37,439 nt of DNA from Methylobacterium segetis (lineage in GTDB: Bacteria > Pseudomonadota > Alphaproteobacteria > Rhizobiales > Beijerinckiaceae). The DNA lies in assembly GCF_004348265.1 (NCBI RefSeq), contig NZ_SMNT01000053.1, positions 1 through 37,439 on the forward strand, in the 5' to 3' direction. Of this stretch, positions 1-6,978 are shown piece after piece. Below the pieces are notes generated by a model. That model had not been told where the DNA came from. It was given only the letters and a program-made list of their open reading frames with translations, and ran no database searches. The translations under genes were made by a program, and so were the position numbers. The stretch's first letter is position 1, and each line of letters begins with the position of its first letter.

Positions 1-79
1 TGTCGGGCTCGTGCCGGTTGATGGCCACGATCCACCGGCCGTCCTGCGGGGCCCGATCCATGGACCGCCAGCTGGCCAT
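1..79 (-). CDS. Small phage-type hypothetical protein, 5' end only
   Basis: The minus strand carries an ATG at 79-77 preceded about five bases upstream by AGGAGG, an almost perfect ribosome binding site. The frame then stays open to the window edge, giving 26 residues that begin MASWRSMDRAPQDGRW. The pattern W-R-x-M-x-x-A-P-x-D-G-x-W is typical of short proteins common in phages and in rhizobial or Methylobacterium accessory DNA, whose function is unknown. The rest of the gene lies outside the window, so length and family cannot be confirmed. The start is well supported by the binding site; the family assignment is an inference from the short motif alone. Confidence 0.6.
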   Translation of the reverse strand, partial: MASWRSMDRAPQDGRWIVAINRHEPD

Positions 80-552
80 GACACCCTCCTGCCCTGTCGT
101 GCTCGACTGTCAGGAACGCTCCAGGGGTCGAGACCGTTTCGGGCCCCTCTCAGGCGCACCGCCTGCTCACGAGGCTCATGTGAGGCGCCTCCCATGGTTG
201 GTCTCCCATGGCCCGCATTGCCATCCTCATCGTCACCCCAAAGGGGCTTCGCCGCATGACGCTTACGAACCCATGGCTGCCTCGACCCTTCCGCGTCCCA
301 TGCTTGCATGAGCCACAGCTTCATGCCCTTGCCAGGCTGCTTGAGAGTACCTGTCCTGCACCGTCTGGCCGGGGCGTGCCGGGCCAGCTCCGCACCGCTG
401 TGAAGCGTCTGCACGCGCACGAGGCGGATCAGGAGTAGCCGCACCACAGCCTTCGCTGGCACGCATTATGAAGCGCCGCCTGGCCCGCCATGCCGGATCA
501 GAATGCTGCGATGCACGTTGATGTTACCGGGATTAACATCACGAGGCGCAAG
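80..552. other. Gene-poor stretch with one sigma-factor-like motif
   Basis: No convincing gene is seen here. Short ORFs exist on both strands, for example a 76-codon plus-strand frame at 208-438, but it lacks a clear ribosome binding site and its third-position GC is below that of the real genes downstream, so it is not called. The stretch holds a GGAAC-N17-CGTT motif described separately and several CCATGG repeats between 180 and 280. Confidence 0.4.
113..138 (+). promoter_or_regulatory. Candidate EcfG-type promoter (GGAAC-N17-CGTT)
   Basis: GGAAC at 113-117 is followed after exactly 17 bases by CGTT at 135-138. This matches the consensus known for EcfG general-stress sigma factors in alphaproteobacteria (GGAAC, 16 or 17 bases, CGTT). 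No confidently called gene lies close downstream; the nearest frames start at 208 and 553. The motif could arise by chance, so functional status is an inference. Confidence 0.35.
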
Positions 553-747
553 ATGGCAGCTCTAGAGGTCGATCCGACTGAGGTTGAGGCTCTGGCGCAG
601 CTGGCCCGCGTCATGATCGAGAGAAGCCTCGAGCGCACAGAGGGAGATGGGGCCGCCTTCTGGCACGCCGTGTCGCTGATCTACCGACGCGGTTTGCCCG
701 CCCCTGCTCCAGTGCCGGCGTCGGAACCACTCGATATCGCCGCATAG
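553..747 (+). CDS. Small hypothetical protein
   Basis: A 64-residue protein beginning MAALEVDPTEVEALAQLARV, rich in alanine, leucine and glutamate, with a predicted helical first half (a V-E-A-L-A-Q-L-A-R repeat) and a proline/alanine-rich tail. The ATG at 553 has GAGG seven bases upstream; a longer start at 490 has no ribosome binding site and would add a stretch that does not look coding. I recognise no family. It lies between a candidate EcfG-type promoter at 113 and the EcfG-like sigma factor gene on the other strand, whose stop is at 836, so it is convergent with that gene. It may be one of the small stress-related proteins common in Methylobacterium, but that is only suggested by position. 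Confidence 0.4.
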   Translation: MAALEVDPTEVEALAQLARVMIERSLERTEGDGAAFWHAVSLIYRRGLPAPAPVPASEPLDIAA

Positions 748-835
748 ACGAGCCAGAGCGCGGTGCAGGCTCTCTCTCAACCCCGTGTAGGGTTTGAACG
801 TCAGGGAGCGTCAGAGGCGGGCCTGAAGTCAGCGC

Positions 836-1570
836 CTAAGCGGAGACCCGGGTTGCGGGCATCCCGAGCAGGCTCGTCAGGACCGCGCGCGCCCGGCTCA
901 CCCGGCTCTTCACGGTGCCAACTTGGCAGCCGATCACCTCGGCCGCTGCCTCGTAGGTCAGGCCCTGCGCGCCCACGAGCAGCAGCGCCTCGCGCTGAGC
1001 TGGCGACAGCTTAGCGATGTGTGTCCAGATGGTGCGCAGGTCCGTGCCGTGCTCCTGGGCGGCGGGTGCGATCAGGGTGCCGGCCATGACGCCGTCCGCG
1101 TCCTCGACCTCGCGCTTGCCCTTGCGACACTCGGTGTAGAACTGGTTGCGCAGGATGGTGCAGAGCCATGCCTTCAGGTTCGAGCCCGCCAGGAAGCGAT
1201 CCTGCGCTGCCCAGGCCCGCACCATCGTCTCCTGCACGAGGTCGTCGGCGCGTGTCGCATCCGGGATCAGCGACATCGCGAACGCCCGCAGGCCAGGAAG
1301 CGCCTCGACCAAGCCGTCGCGGAATGCTTCTGCGTTTCCGCCCTGCACGGCGAGCGCGCTGTCGAGCTGCGCGATCAGGTCGAGCAGCCGCTGCGGCGGC
1401 TGAGCCTGCATCAGGGCGCCGTAGGCGGCCTGCAACTCGAAGCCGAGGTGATCGAGGATGGCCGCAGACAGAGGAGCTGAAGCTGGTGCGTCCTGCACCT
1501 CCGTCTGATCCACACCGAGGCCGTCTGGTATCAGCATGTCGTTCAACCTGCTGTCGTTTTGCATCGTCAT
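836..1570 (-). CDS. EcfG-like extracytoplasmic-function sigma factor (ECF15 type)
   Basis: This 244-residue RNA polymerase sigma-70 family protein has region 2 with DDLVQETMVRAW, then the ECF15-like stretch LKAWLCTILRNQFYTECRK. Region 4 carries a helix-turn-helix in LTYEAAAEVIGCQVGTVKSR. About 75 residues of family-atypical sequence precede region 2. In the family such factors direct the general stress response of alphaproteobacteria and are held by the anti-sigma factor NepR until PhyR is phosphorylated. No nepR or phyR is present here, so this is probably one of several EcfG paralogues. ATG at 1570 was chosen; ATG at 1537, with CAGG upstream, is an alternative. A GGAAC-N16-AGTT motif sits 46 bases upstream, suggesting self-regulation. 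The divergent neighbour at 1692 is a small hypothetical protein. Confidence 0.85.
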   Translation of the reverse strand: MTMQNDSRLNDMLIPDGLGVDQTEVQDAPASAPLSAAILDHLGFELQAAYGALMQAQPPQRLLDLIAQLDSALAVQGGNAEAFRDGLVEALPGLRAFAMSLIPDATRADDLVQETMVRAWAAQDRFLAGSNLKAWLCTILRNQFYTECRKGKREVEDADGVMAGTLIAPAAQEHGTDLRTIWTHIAKLSPAQREALLLVGAQGLTYEAAAEVIGCQVGTVKSRVSRARAVLTSLLGMPATRVSA

Positions 1571-1615
1571 GCGCGACGGCGTACGCCGAGCATCCTGACC
1601 GTACAGTGAACATCT

Positions 1616-1640
1616 AACTAGGCCATTAGGGGATCGTTCC
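1616..1640 (-). promoter_or_regulatory. Candidate EcfG-type promoter of the sigma factor gene
   Basis: Read on the minus strand, GGAAC (1640-1636) is followed after 16 bases by AGTT (1619-1616), one base off the EcfG consensus GGAAC-N16/17-CGTT. It lies 46 bases upstream of the sigma factor ATG, a natural distance for a promoter with a short leader. Autoregulation is the inference. Confidence 0.5.
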
Positions 1641-1691
1641 TCGTGGCACTCGCGTTGCAGCCGTTCTCTAAATGCCAGCGCGATCGGGGAA

Positions 1692-1940
1692 ATGCCGCGA
1701 CCAGTGACATACAGCATCGTCGACCATCCAGACGGGCGGTTCGCGGTCGTGGCTGCTTCTGCGTCCGGCTCCGTGCACTGGCGCTGCGGGTTTCTGACGC
1801 GTGCCGAGGCCGAGCAATGCGTCGAGGACTTGCGCGCCATGATGACGGCCTGTGGTGTTCCGCTGATGTGCTGGGAAGCGGATCGGCCGGGTATGGACCT
1901 ACGGGCGATGCTCGGGGCACCCAGGCGCCGGTTCCAGTAG
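1692..1940 (+). CDS. Small conserved hypothetical protein
   Basis: An 82-residue protein starting MPRPVTYSIVDHPDGRFAVV. The first half has the feel of a small beta-rich domain (YSIVDHPDGRFAVVAAS, then SVHWRCGFLTRAEAEQCVEDL) leading into a helix. I recall similar short proteins in Methylobacterium but no assigned function. The ATG is preceded by GGGGA four bases away. It is transcribed away from the EcfG-like sigma factor gene, so the two share an intergenic region that holds the candidate EcfG-type motif on the other strand. A role alongside the sigma factor is possible but unsupported beyond this arrangement. Confidence 0.65.
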   Translation: MPRPVTYSIVDHPDGRFAVVAASASGSVHWRCGFLTRAEAEQCVEDLRAMMTACGVPLMCWEADRPGMDLRAMLGAPRRRFQ

Positions 1941-2093
1941 GGCTTGCTACCGAACCTTAGCAGGACCGCAGCACCGCTCGCACGCTGGGTATTTCGGAAC
2001 GCAGAACGAGCGCAGGATCAGCCTTTACGAAGGAGCGCTTGGTCCGTTTACCTGCGTGAATGTCCGCTTTTCCCGACCCGGCTATGAGGCGGG

Positions 2094-2354
2094 ATGCCCT
2101 GGTTCTATTTCCACTTACGTACGCCTGACGGTCTGGACCGCGACGAGATCGGGCTGGAGCTGATCGGGATAGAGGCCGCCTACCTGGACGCCTGCCGGGC
2201 GATCCCAATGATGGCGGACGAGCTGCTGGAAAAGAAGGTTGATCCGCGGTGCTGCTGCTTCGAGATCACTGACAGGGCAGGTCAGGCTCTGTTGGAGCTG
2301 CCATTCACGGAGATCCTCGACCGGGATGCACACCGCATTCGTGCGAACTCTTAG
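2094..2354 (+). CDS. DUF6894 family protein
   Basis: An 86-residue protein beginning MPWFYFHLRTPDGLDRDEIG. The opening F-Y-F-H-L-R-T followed by D-x-x-G-x-E-x-x-x-x-x-A-A-Y is the hallmark of the DUF6894 family, small soluble proteins abundant in Methylobacterium and Bradyrhizobium and often present as many paralogues. Their function is unknown. GAGGCGGG lies directly before the ATG as ribosome binding site. The second member in this window, at 20781, shares the N-terminal YFFHLRT motif and the C-terminal hydrophobic L-x-L-P-F-x-x-x-L segment (residues 69-76 here). The gene stands alone between the small protein at 1692 and the convergent Crp/Fnr regulator. Confidence 0.8.
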   Translation: MPWFYFHLRTPDGLDRDEIGLELIGIEAAYLDACRAIPMMADELLEKKVDPRCCCFEITDRAGQALLELPFTEILDRDAHRIRANS

Positions 2355-2469
2355 CCTGCGCCCGAGCGATCAGCACCAGCAGCCTCCAGCAGCGATAGCC
2401 ATGATCGGCCTGCGCCCCTGAAAGTATAGCTGTCCAGCGGGGACACTGGCCTTTCGGCATCGCCTGCCT

Positions 2470-3171
2470 TCAGGGAACCCGCAGGTATGTCGGATCGAAC
2501 TCCGCAAGGTGCTCCAGAGCAGGCCGATCCAGCAGGCTCAATCGCCCTCTATGCCAGCCGATGAGGTTCTGGTTGCGCAGCGCCTGCAACGTGCGGTTGA
2601 CGTGGACGTTCGACATGCCAGTCAGTTCGGCAAGCTCGATCTGCGTCAGAGGCAGACTGTACCCCTCGTCGTCCGCCAGCCCGACTGCGTGCAGCCGCTC
2701 CCGCAGCTCGCAGAATAGGTGGGCGAGACGTTGCAGAGCGGAGCGTTGGACGAGGCTCAACACGCGCTCGCTGTCGATGGCTTTGTCGAGCAGGAGACGA
2801 TTGAGCAGCGCGCGAGCAAGTTCAGGTTCCTGTCGGAGCGGGTCCGCTACCATTTCGAGCGGGATCTCGCCGAAGATGCAGGAGGTCAGCGTCGTGATCC
2901 CACAGTCTGCCCAGCCGCGCAGAACAGCTTCAAGATCGCACATGTCGCCGGGCACCAGGAGGGCCGTGATCTGCCGCTGACCGTTTCTCAGCGTGCGATG
3001 CCGGCAGGTGTAGCCAGACAGGAGTACATGCGCCATCTGAGGCACCTCACCCTGCAAGATAAGGCTTTGATCTCGGACAAGGGCTCGCTCGCGCACGACG
3101 ACCTGCAGAACTGGATGAGCAGCCTGCCTCGCAAAACGCGCTAGGGATCCGGCCATACTGCTCGCACTCAT
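2470..3171 (-). CDS. Crp/Fnr family transcriptional regulator
   Basis: A 233-residue protein with the two-domain layout of the Crp/Fnr family. An N-terminal cyclic-nucleotide-binding-like beta barrel covers roughly residues 15-130 (LILQGEVPQMAHVLLSGYTC, then LLVPGDMCDLEAVL). A dimerisation helix follows, then a C-terminal winged helix around 160-225 with LTQIELAELTGMSNVHVNRT as recognition region. The four-cysteine pattern of Fnr iron-sulfur proteins is not evident, so it is probably not an oxygen sensor of that type; the ligand is unknown. Paralogues of this exact type, with S-G-Y-x-C-R-H-R in the barrel, are numerous in Methylobacterium and Bradyrhizobium. AAGGAGG lies about 17 bases before the ATG, too far to be ideal, so the start could be the ATG five codons later (3156). 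Its upstream neighbour is the gene-poor stretch. Confidence 0.85.
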   Translation of the reverse strand: MSASSMAGSLARFARQAAHPVLQVVVRERALVRDQSLILQGEVPQMAHVLLSGYTCRHRTLRNGQRQITALLVPGDMCDLEAVLRGWADCGITTLTSCIFGEIPLEMVADPLRQEPELARALLNRLLLDKAIDSERVLSLVQRSALQRLAHLFCELRERLHAVGLADDEGYSLPLTQIELAELTGMSNVHVNRTLQALRNQNLIGWHRGRLSLLDRPALEHLAEFDPTYLRVP

Positions 3172-3824
3172 GATGGGCTTGTCCCGCCTCCTTCGGGCCC
3201 TTCGACACGGATGGCTAACGTAGGTTACAAGTGCTAAGCAAGAGTTCGATTGCGGACAATCGGATTAGCTGCTCCAGCGCATGGGCGTTCCAATAGGGCT
3301 TGCACTAATGGAACCTTCCGCGTTTCGGCCGGCCCCGTTCCACACTCGTCATCTTGCACTCTGGAATGACGAACCCAATGACGTTCCATTACCTTTTGGA
3401 ACATTGCTCGCGAGAGCGTGGCCAGGAACAAGCCCGGGCGAACTGGAACGTCCGTTTCGCCCAGTGTCTCGCTCGAAAGCCGACATTCCGCCTTCGGCCA
3501 AAGTTGGTCATTCCAACCTGCCCCACTGAGCTAGCTGGAAGCGGACGCTCGAAGGGCCGAAACGGGTCAGGAGTTCGCGCGCGCGCAGTCACTCTGAGCC
3601 GACAGGGTCCTGAAAGCCTAACCTGTGCCGGCCTCGAGTTGCTAACCCTTCCGCTCCTACGAAGCGGTATGTCGGCAGTGGCCGGCGGTCCTCCCTGCGA
3701 TGCCACAGGAGGGTGGAGAGATTCCGGTCACGCCGCGACCCAGCAAAAACTCTTATTCGGCTCGTTCCGGAATAAGGTGAGGCTCTCACGCCACTCGCTA
3801 TCTGCCAGAAGTCCTGGAAAGAAA
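3172..3824. other. Gene-poor stretch with GTTCCA/TGGAAC palindromes
   Basis: No supportable gene lies in these 653 bases. GC is visibly lower than in neighbouring genes and stop codons are frequent. The striking content is a series of GTTCCA/TGGAAC inverted pairs (for example 3289-3316 and 3383-3402) and a longer imperfect inverted repeat at 3445-3489, which together suggest decayed repeat elements. The strand downstream of the tRNA holds a short T-rich run just below 3825 but no hairpin. Confidence 0.5.
3445..3489. repeat. Imperfect inverted repeat
   Basis: The left arm at 3445-3459 (GGAACGTCCGTTTCG) is matched by the right arm at 3474-3489, whose reverse complement is GGAATGTCGGCTTTCG: three differences over about 15 bases, with a 14-base spacer. 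Similar GGAA-GTC-G-TTTCG palindromic debris is familiar from rhizobial intergenic DNA. No protein is encoded across it. Confidence 0.55.
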
Positions 3825-3900
<76 letters not shown>

Positions 3901-3963
3901 TCATCGCTTGTCAGCGATGCGCCGGGGCCACCAGTCCGCGGCGAGGTCGGGCTGATACCAAGG

Positions 3964-3990
3964 GGGCCGGGGGCTGTCCACCCCCGGCCC
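3964..3990 (-). terminator. Hairpin downstream of leuA
   Basis: A perfect 10-bp stem (GGGCCGGGGG / CCCCCGGCCC) with a seven-base loop sits 16 bases after the leuA stop codon. There is no strong T run after it (CCTTGG follows), so it may be a weak or Rho-assisted terminator or an RNA-stabilising end structure. Confidence 0.6.
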
Positions 3991-4005
3991 GCAAGAATCT
4001 TGAGG

Positions 4006-5571
4006 CTATTCGGCCGCCGCATGCTGGGCATGCAGGCGCACCGCCGCCGCCGAGAGCTTGTTCAGGGCCGACAGGTAGGCCTTGGCGGAGGCCACCAGCG
4101 TGTCAGGGTCGGCGCCGCGGGCGGTCATGGAGCGCTCGCCGGCTTTGAGGCGCACCGAGACCTCGGCCTGTGCATCCGTGCCCTCCGTCACGGCGTGGAC
4201 CTGATAGAGTTCGAGCTGCGCCTCGTGCGGCACCAGCGCCTTGATGCAGTTGAACACCGCGTCGACCGGTCCGTTGCCGTCCGCCTCCTCGGTGAAGGTG
4301 CGCCCGTCCATGTCGATCTTCATGGTGGCCCGCTGCGGACCCCGGGTGCCGGCGATGACCGAGAGCGAGACGAGGCGGATGCGGTCGTGGGCGGTGGCGA
4401 GGTTCTCGTCCACCAGCGCCTCGATATCCTCGTCGTAGACGTGCTTCTTGCGGTCGGCGAGCGCCTTGAAGCGATCGAACACGTCCTGGAACTGGTTCTC
4501 GGCCAGATGCAGGCCGAGCTCGTCGAGCTTCGAGCGGAAGGCGGCCCGGCCCGAGTGCTTGCCCATCACCAGCGAGGTCTTGCTGACGCCCACCGATGCC
4601 GGGGTCATGATCTCGTATGTCTCGGTGTGCTTCAGCATCCCGTCCTGGTGGATGCCGCTCTCGTGCGCGAAGGCGTTCCGGCCGACGATCGCCTTGTTGT
4701 ACTGCACGGGGAAGTTCGTCGCGTGGGAGACGAGCTTCGAGGCGCGGGTCAGCATCGTGGTCTCGATGCCGGTCTCGTAGGGCATGACGTCGCCGCGGGT
4801 GCGGATCGCCATGACGATCTCCTCCAGCGCCGCGTTGCCGGCCCGCTCGCCGATGCCGTTGACCGTGCACTCGACCTGCCGCGCCCCGCCCTCCACGCCG
4901 GCGAGCGAGTTGGCGATGGCGAGCCCCAAATCGTTGTGGCAGTGGACCGAGAAGATCGCCTTGTCGGAATTCGGCACGCGCGCGCGCACCGCCTCGAACA
5001 TGGCGCGGTACTCGGAGGGCGTGGCGTAGCCCACCGTGTCCGGCAGGTTGATCGTGGTGGCGCCCGAGCGGATCGCCGCCTCGACGCAGCGGCAGAGGTA
5101 ATCGATCGGCGTGCGCGTGGCGTCCATGGCCGACCATTCCACGTCCTCCACGAGGTCGCGGGCCTGGGCCACCGTCTTCAGGATGATCTCCAGCACCTCG
5201 TCCTCGCTCTTGCGCATCTGGTGCGCCAGATGGATCGGCGAGGTCGAGACGAAGGTATGGATGCGCCCGCGATGGGCGTGGCCGACGGCCTCGCCCGCCC
5301 GCGCGATGTCCGCGGGGATTGCCCGCGCGAGGCCGGCGATGGTCGCGCGCTTGGAGCGGCGGGCGATCTCGGCCACCGCCTCGAAGTCGCCGTTCGAGGC
5401 GATGGGGAAGCCCGCCTCGATGATGTCGACGCCCATCGCGTCGAGGAGTTCGGCCACCGCGAGCTTCTCGTCGAGCGTCATGGTGGCGCCGGGACATTGC
5501 TCGCCGTCGCGCAGCGTCGTGTCGAAGATGAGAACGCGGTCCTTGGCCGAGCCGGTCTGGGTCGTGGTCAT
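4006..5571 (-). CDS. leuA: 2-isopropylmalate synthase
   Basis: LeuA condenses acetyl-CoA with 2-oxoisovalerate to form 2-isopropylmalate, the first committed step of leucine synthesis, in the cytoplasm. The 521-residue protein has the usual length. The TIM-barrel catalytic domain opens with FDTTLRDGEQCPGATM (metal and substrate binding), continues with VEWSAMDATR and the metal-binding HCHNDLG, and has NGIGERAGNAALEE before the linker. The C-terminal regulatory domain, about residues 390-515, is where leucine feedback acts in the family. ATG 5571 is chosen because homology begins there; the open frame extends further upstream without coding character. A Leu-rich leader ORF and a hairpin lie upstream, suggesting transcription attenuation. 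The gene appears monocistronic, ending in the hairpin at 3964. Confidence 0.95.
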   Translation of the reverse strand: MTTTQTGSAKDRVLIFDTTLRDGEQCPGATMTLDEKLAVAELLDAMGVDIIEAGFPIASNGDFEAVAEIARRSKRATIAGLARAIPADIARAGEAVGHAHRGRIHTFVSTSPIHLAHQMRKSEDEVLEIILKTVAQARDLVEDVEWSAMDATRTPIDYLCRCVEAAIRSGATTINLPDTVGYATPSEYRAMFEAVRARVPNSDKAIFSVHCHNDLGLAIANSLAGVEGGARQVECTVNGIGERAGNAALEEIVMAIRTRGDVMPYETGIETTMLTRASKLVSHATNFPVQYNKAIVGRNAFAHESGIHQDGMLKHTETYEIMTPASVGVSKTSLVMGKHSGRAAFRSKLDELGLHLAENQFQDVFDRFKALADRKKHVYDEDIEALVDENLATAHDRIRLVSLSVIAGTRGPQRATMKIDMDGRTFTEEADGNGPVDAVFNCIKALVPHEAQLELYQVHAVTEGTDAQAEVSVRLKAGERSMTARGADPDTLVASAKAYLSALNKLSAAAVRLHAQHAAAE

Positions 5572-5653
5572 GGGTATCTCGCTTGCCCTGTCGCGGCGCG
5601 CCCCGTCTCGAGCGGTCGGCGGCGCCATCAAGCCTGTCGTCGTGGTGCGCAAT

Positions 5654-5694
5654 CCCCTGAGAGCCCAGGCGCGCGCCCGGACGGCCCTCAGGGG
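5654..5694 (-). promoter_or_regulatory. Hairpin in the leuA leader, overlapping the leader stop
   Basis: Two 12-base arms (5683-5694 and 5654-5665) pair with a single mismatch around a GC-rich centre that is itself nearly palindromic. The stop codon of the leader ORF (5690-5688) falls inside the first arm, the layout used by ribosome-mediated attenuators. No T run follows, so which alternative fold would terminate is not visible. Confidence 0.4.
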
Positions 5695-5786
5695 CGGGTA
5701 AGGAGAAGGCGGACGAGACGCGCGCGCGACCGCGACGCTGCACGGGCAGCGCGGATGGTCGGGCACACGGAGCCGGCTCGGGCCAA
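5688..5786 (-). CDS. Candidate leuA leader peptide
   Basis: A 32-codon ORF starts at TTG 5786, with AGGAGAG about eight bases before it. It ends with L-V-R-L-L-L-T-R-P and a stop, so four leucines and one valine lie in the last nine residues, close to the stop and just before an inverted repeat. This is the arrangement expected of a peptide whose slow translation under leucine starvation would control downstream transcription of leuA, 116 bases below. Attenuation of leuA by leader peptides is known in proteobacteria. The many arginines elsewhere in the ORF could reflect GC-rich noncoding sequence, so the call is tentative. Confidence 0.4.
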   Translation of the reverse strand: MARAGSVCPTIRAARAASRSRARLVRLLLTRP

Positions 5787-5918
5787 GGCTCGTCTCTCCT
5801 CGCGGGACACGACGGGCGGACGCGATTCGCCGGTCAGGGCGGGGACGGTCCGGGGGTTGACGTACGTATCCTTCGCGCGGGTGAAACACAAGCGAGCGTC
5901 CCGAGGACCCGCGCCGAC

Positions 5919-5942
5919 GAGGGCGCGGATCAGGGCGCCCTC
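5919..5942 (-). terminator. Hairpin overlapping the stop of the methyltransferase gene
   Basis: A perfect 8-bp stem (GAGGGCGC / GCGCCCTC) with an eight-base loop begins within the stop codon of the spermidine-synthase-like gene. It has no T run. It separates that gene from leuA, which lies downstream on the same strand. Confidence 0.45.
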
Positions 5943-6654
5943 ACCGGCCCGTCCTCCGGGGGGCCGGGCCGGCGCCCGCCTCCATGCGTTCCGCGATCCA
6001 GAGGACGTGGCGCCGCCCGCTCGTGCCGCCGTTCGCCCGCACGCGAAGCTCGTCGACCGCGAAGCCCGACCGCTGCAGCCGGGACTTGAAGTGCCGGGCC
6101 GGGCCGCCGGACCAGACGCCGAGCAGGCCGCCCGGGCGCAGGGCGTAATGCGCGCGCTTCAGGCCCCAGGAATCGTAGAGGCGGTCGTTCTCCTGCCTCA
6201 CCATCCCCTCCGGCCCGTTGTCGACGTCGAGGAGGATGGCGTCGTACTGGCCGGGGCCCGACTGGATGAGGCGGTTCACGTCCGCCTCCACGAGCTCGAC
6301 GCGGGGATCGTCGAGGCTTCCCTCGAACAGGTGCGCGAGCGGGCCCCGCGCCCAGGACGTCACCGCCGGCACCAGTTCCGCGACGACGACGCGCGCCTCC
6401 GGCCCGAGGGCCTTCAGGGCCGCGCGCAGCGTGAAGCCCATGCCGAGCCCGCCGATCAGGATCTTGGCGCGCGGCCGGTCGCGGAGACGCTCGCAGGCGA
6501 TCGTGGCGAGCGCCTCCTCCGAGCCCCGGAGCCGGTTGTTCATCAGCTCGATCGGTCCGACCACGATCGAGTACTCGTCGCCGCGCCGCATGAGGCGCAG
6601 CGGGACGCTCTCGCCCGGGATGGCGCCGGTATCGAGATGAACCCATGGGATCAA
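5941..6654 (-). CDS. Spermidine-synthase-like methyltransferase-fold protein
   Basis: A 237-residue protein with the Rossmann fold of polyamine synthases and class I methyltransferases. Glycine-rich motif I is ILIGGLGMGFTLRAAL (about residues 68-83), followed by the acidic strand end VVVAELVPAV and motif VELVEADV. AILLDVDNGPEG corresponds to the catalytic strand, where D-N-G-P-E-G replaces the D-S-x-D-P of true spermidine synthases. The polyamine gate-keeping region is therefore altered and the substrate is uncertain. Such proteins are widespread in alphaproteobacteria and commonly annotated as spermidine synthase. The start is TTG 6654, with ACGGAG seven bases upstream; the sequence MIPWVHLDT then matches the usual N-terminus of this group. 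It is divergent from the exported SRPBCC gene at 6979. Confidence 0.75.
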   Translation of the reverse strand: MIPWVHLDTGAIPGESVPLRLMRRGDEYSIVVGPIELMNNRLRGSEEALATIACERLRDRPRAKILIGGLGMGFTLRAALKALGPEARVVVAELVPAVTSWARGPLAHLFEGSLDDPRVELVEADVNRLIQSGPGQYDAILLDVDNGPEGMVRQENDRLYDSWGLKRAHYALRPGGLLGVWSGGPARHFKSRLQRSGFAVDELRVRANGGTSGRRHVLWIAERMEAGAGPAPRRTGR

Positions 6655-6978
6655 GGACGAACTCCGTTCGGATCGCGGCGGACTCGGCGGAGGCGCGCGG
6701 CGCCGGCCGCTCCGGCGCAAGGCGGGACACCTAGCCCGCGCCCGCGCGGCACGCCAGGGCCGGCACTCCACCCGCGGCGCAGGCTCGACCACGACGCGAC
6801 CCTTCCGGCCGGAGACAGGCGCGACCGATCGTGATCCGGAACCGCCGCCCCCGCCATTGCCGACGCGGCCGCGCCGCCTAGCTTCGCGCCGAGCCCGGCG
6901 AGGGTTAACGGACGAGGGGTCCGGCGGTCCGCCGCGGGGCCGGGCCTCGCCCCACCACAACAACGGATGGAGACTCCC
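6655..6978. other. Divergent intergenic region, very GC-rich
   Basis: These 324 bases separate two divergent genes. They are extremely GC-rich and full of CGG/CCG triplet runs; I see no gene, no clear sigma-70 promoter and no repeat longer than a few bases. Promoters for both flanking genes presumably lie here. Confidence 0.4.

Noticed and set aside
208..438. A 76-residue plus-strand ORF downstream of the EcfG-type motif
   Set aside because: No ribosome binding site, weak codon bias and no recognisable sequence; kept only as a possibility in the EcfG motif finding.
4000..6834. A 944-residue plus-strand open frame
   Set aside because: It is the antisense of leuA and the methyltransferase gene in very GC-rich DNA; composition is Arg/Ala/Gly-rich with no domain, and the minus-strand genes are certain.
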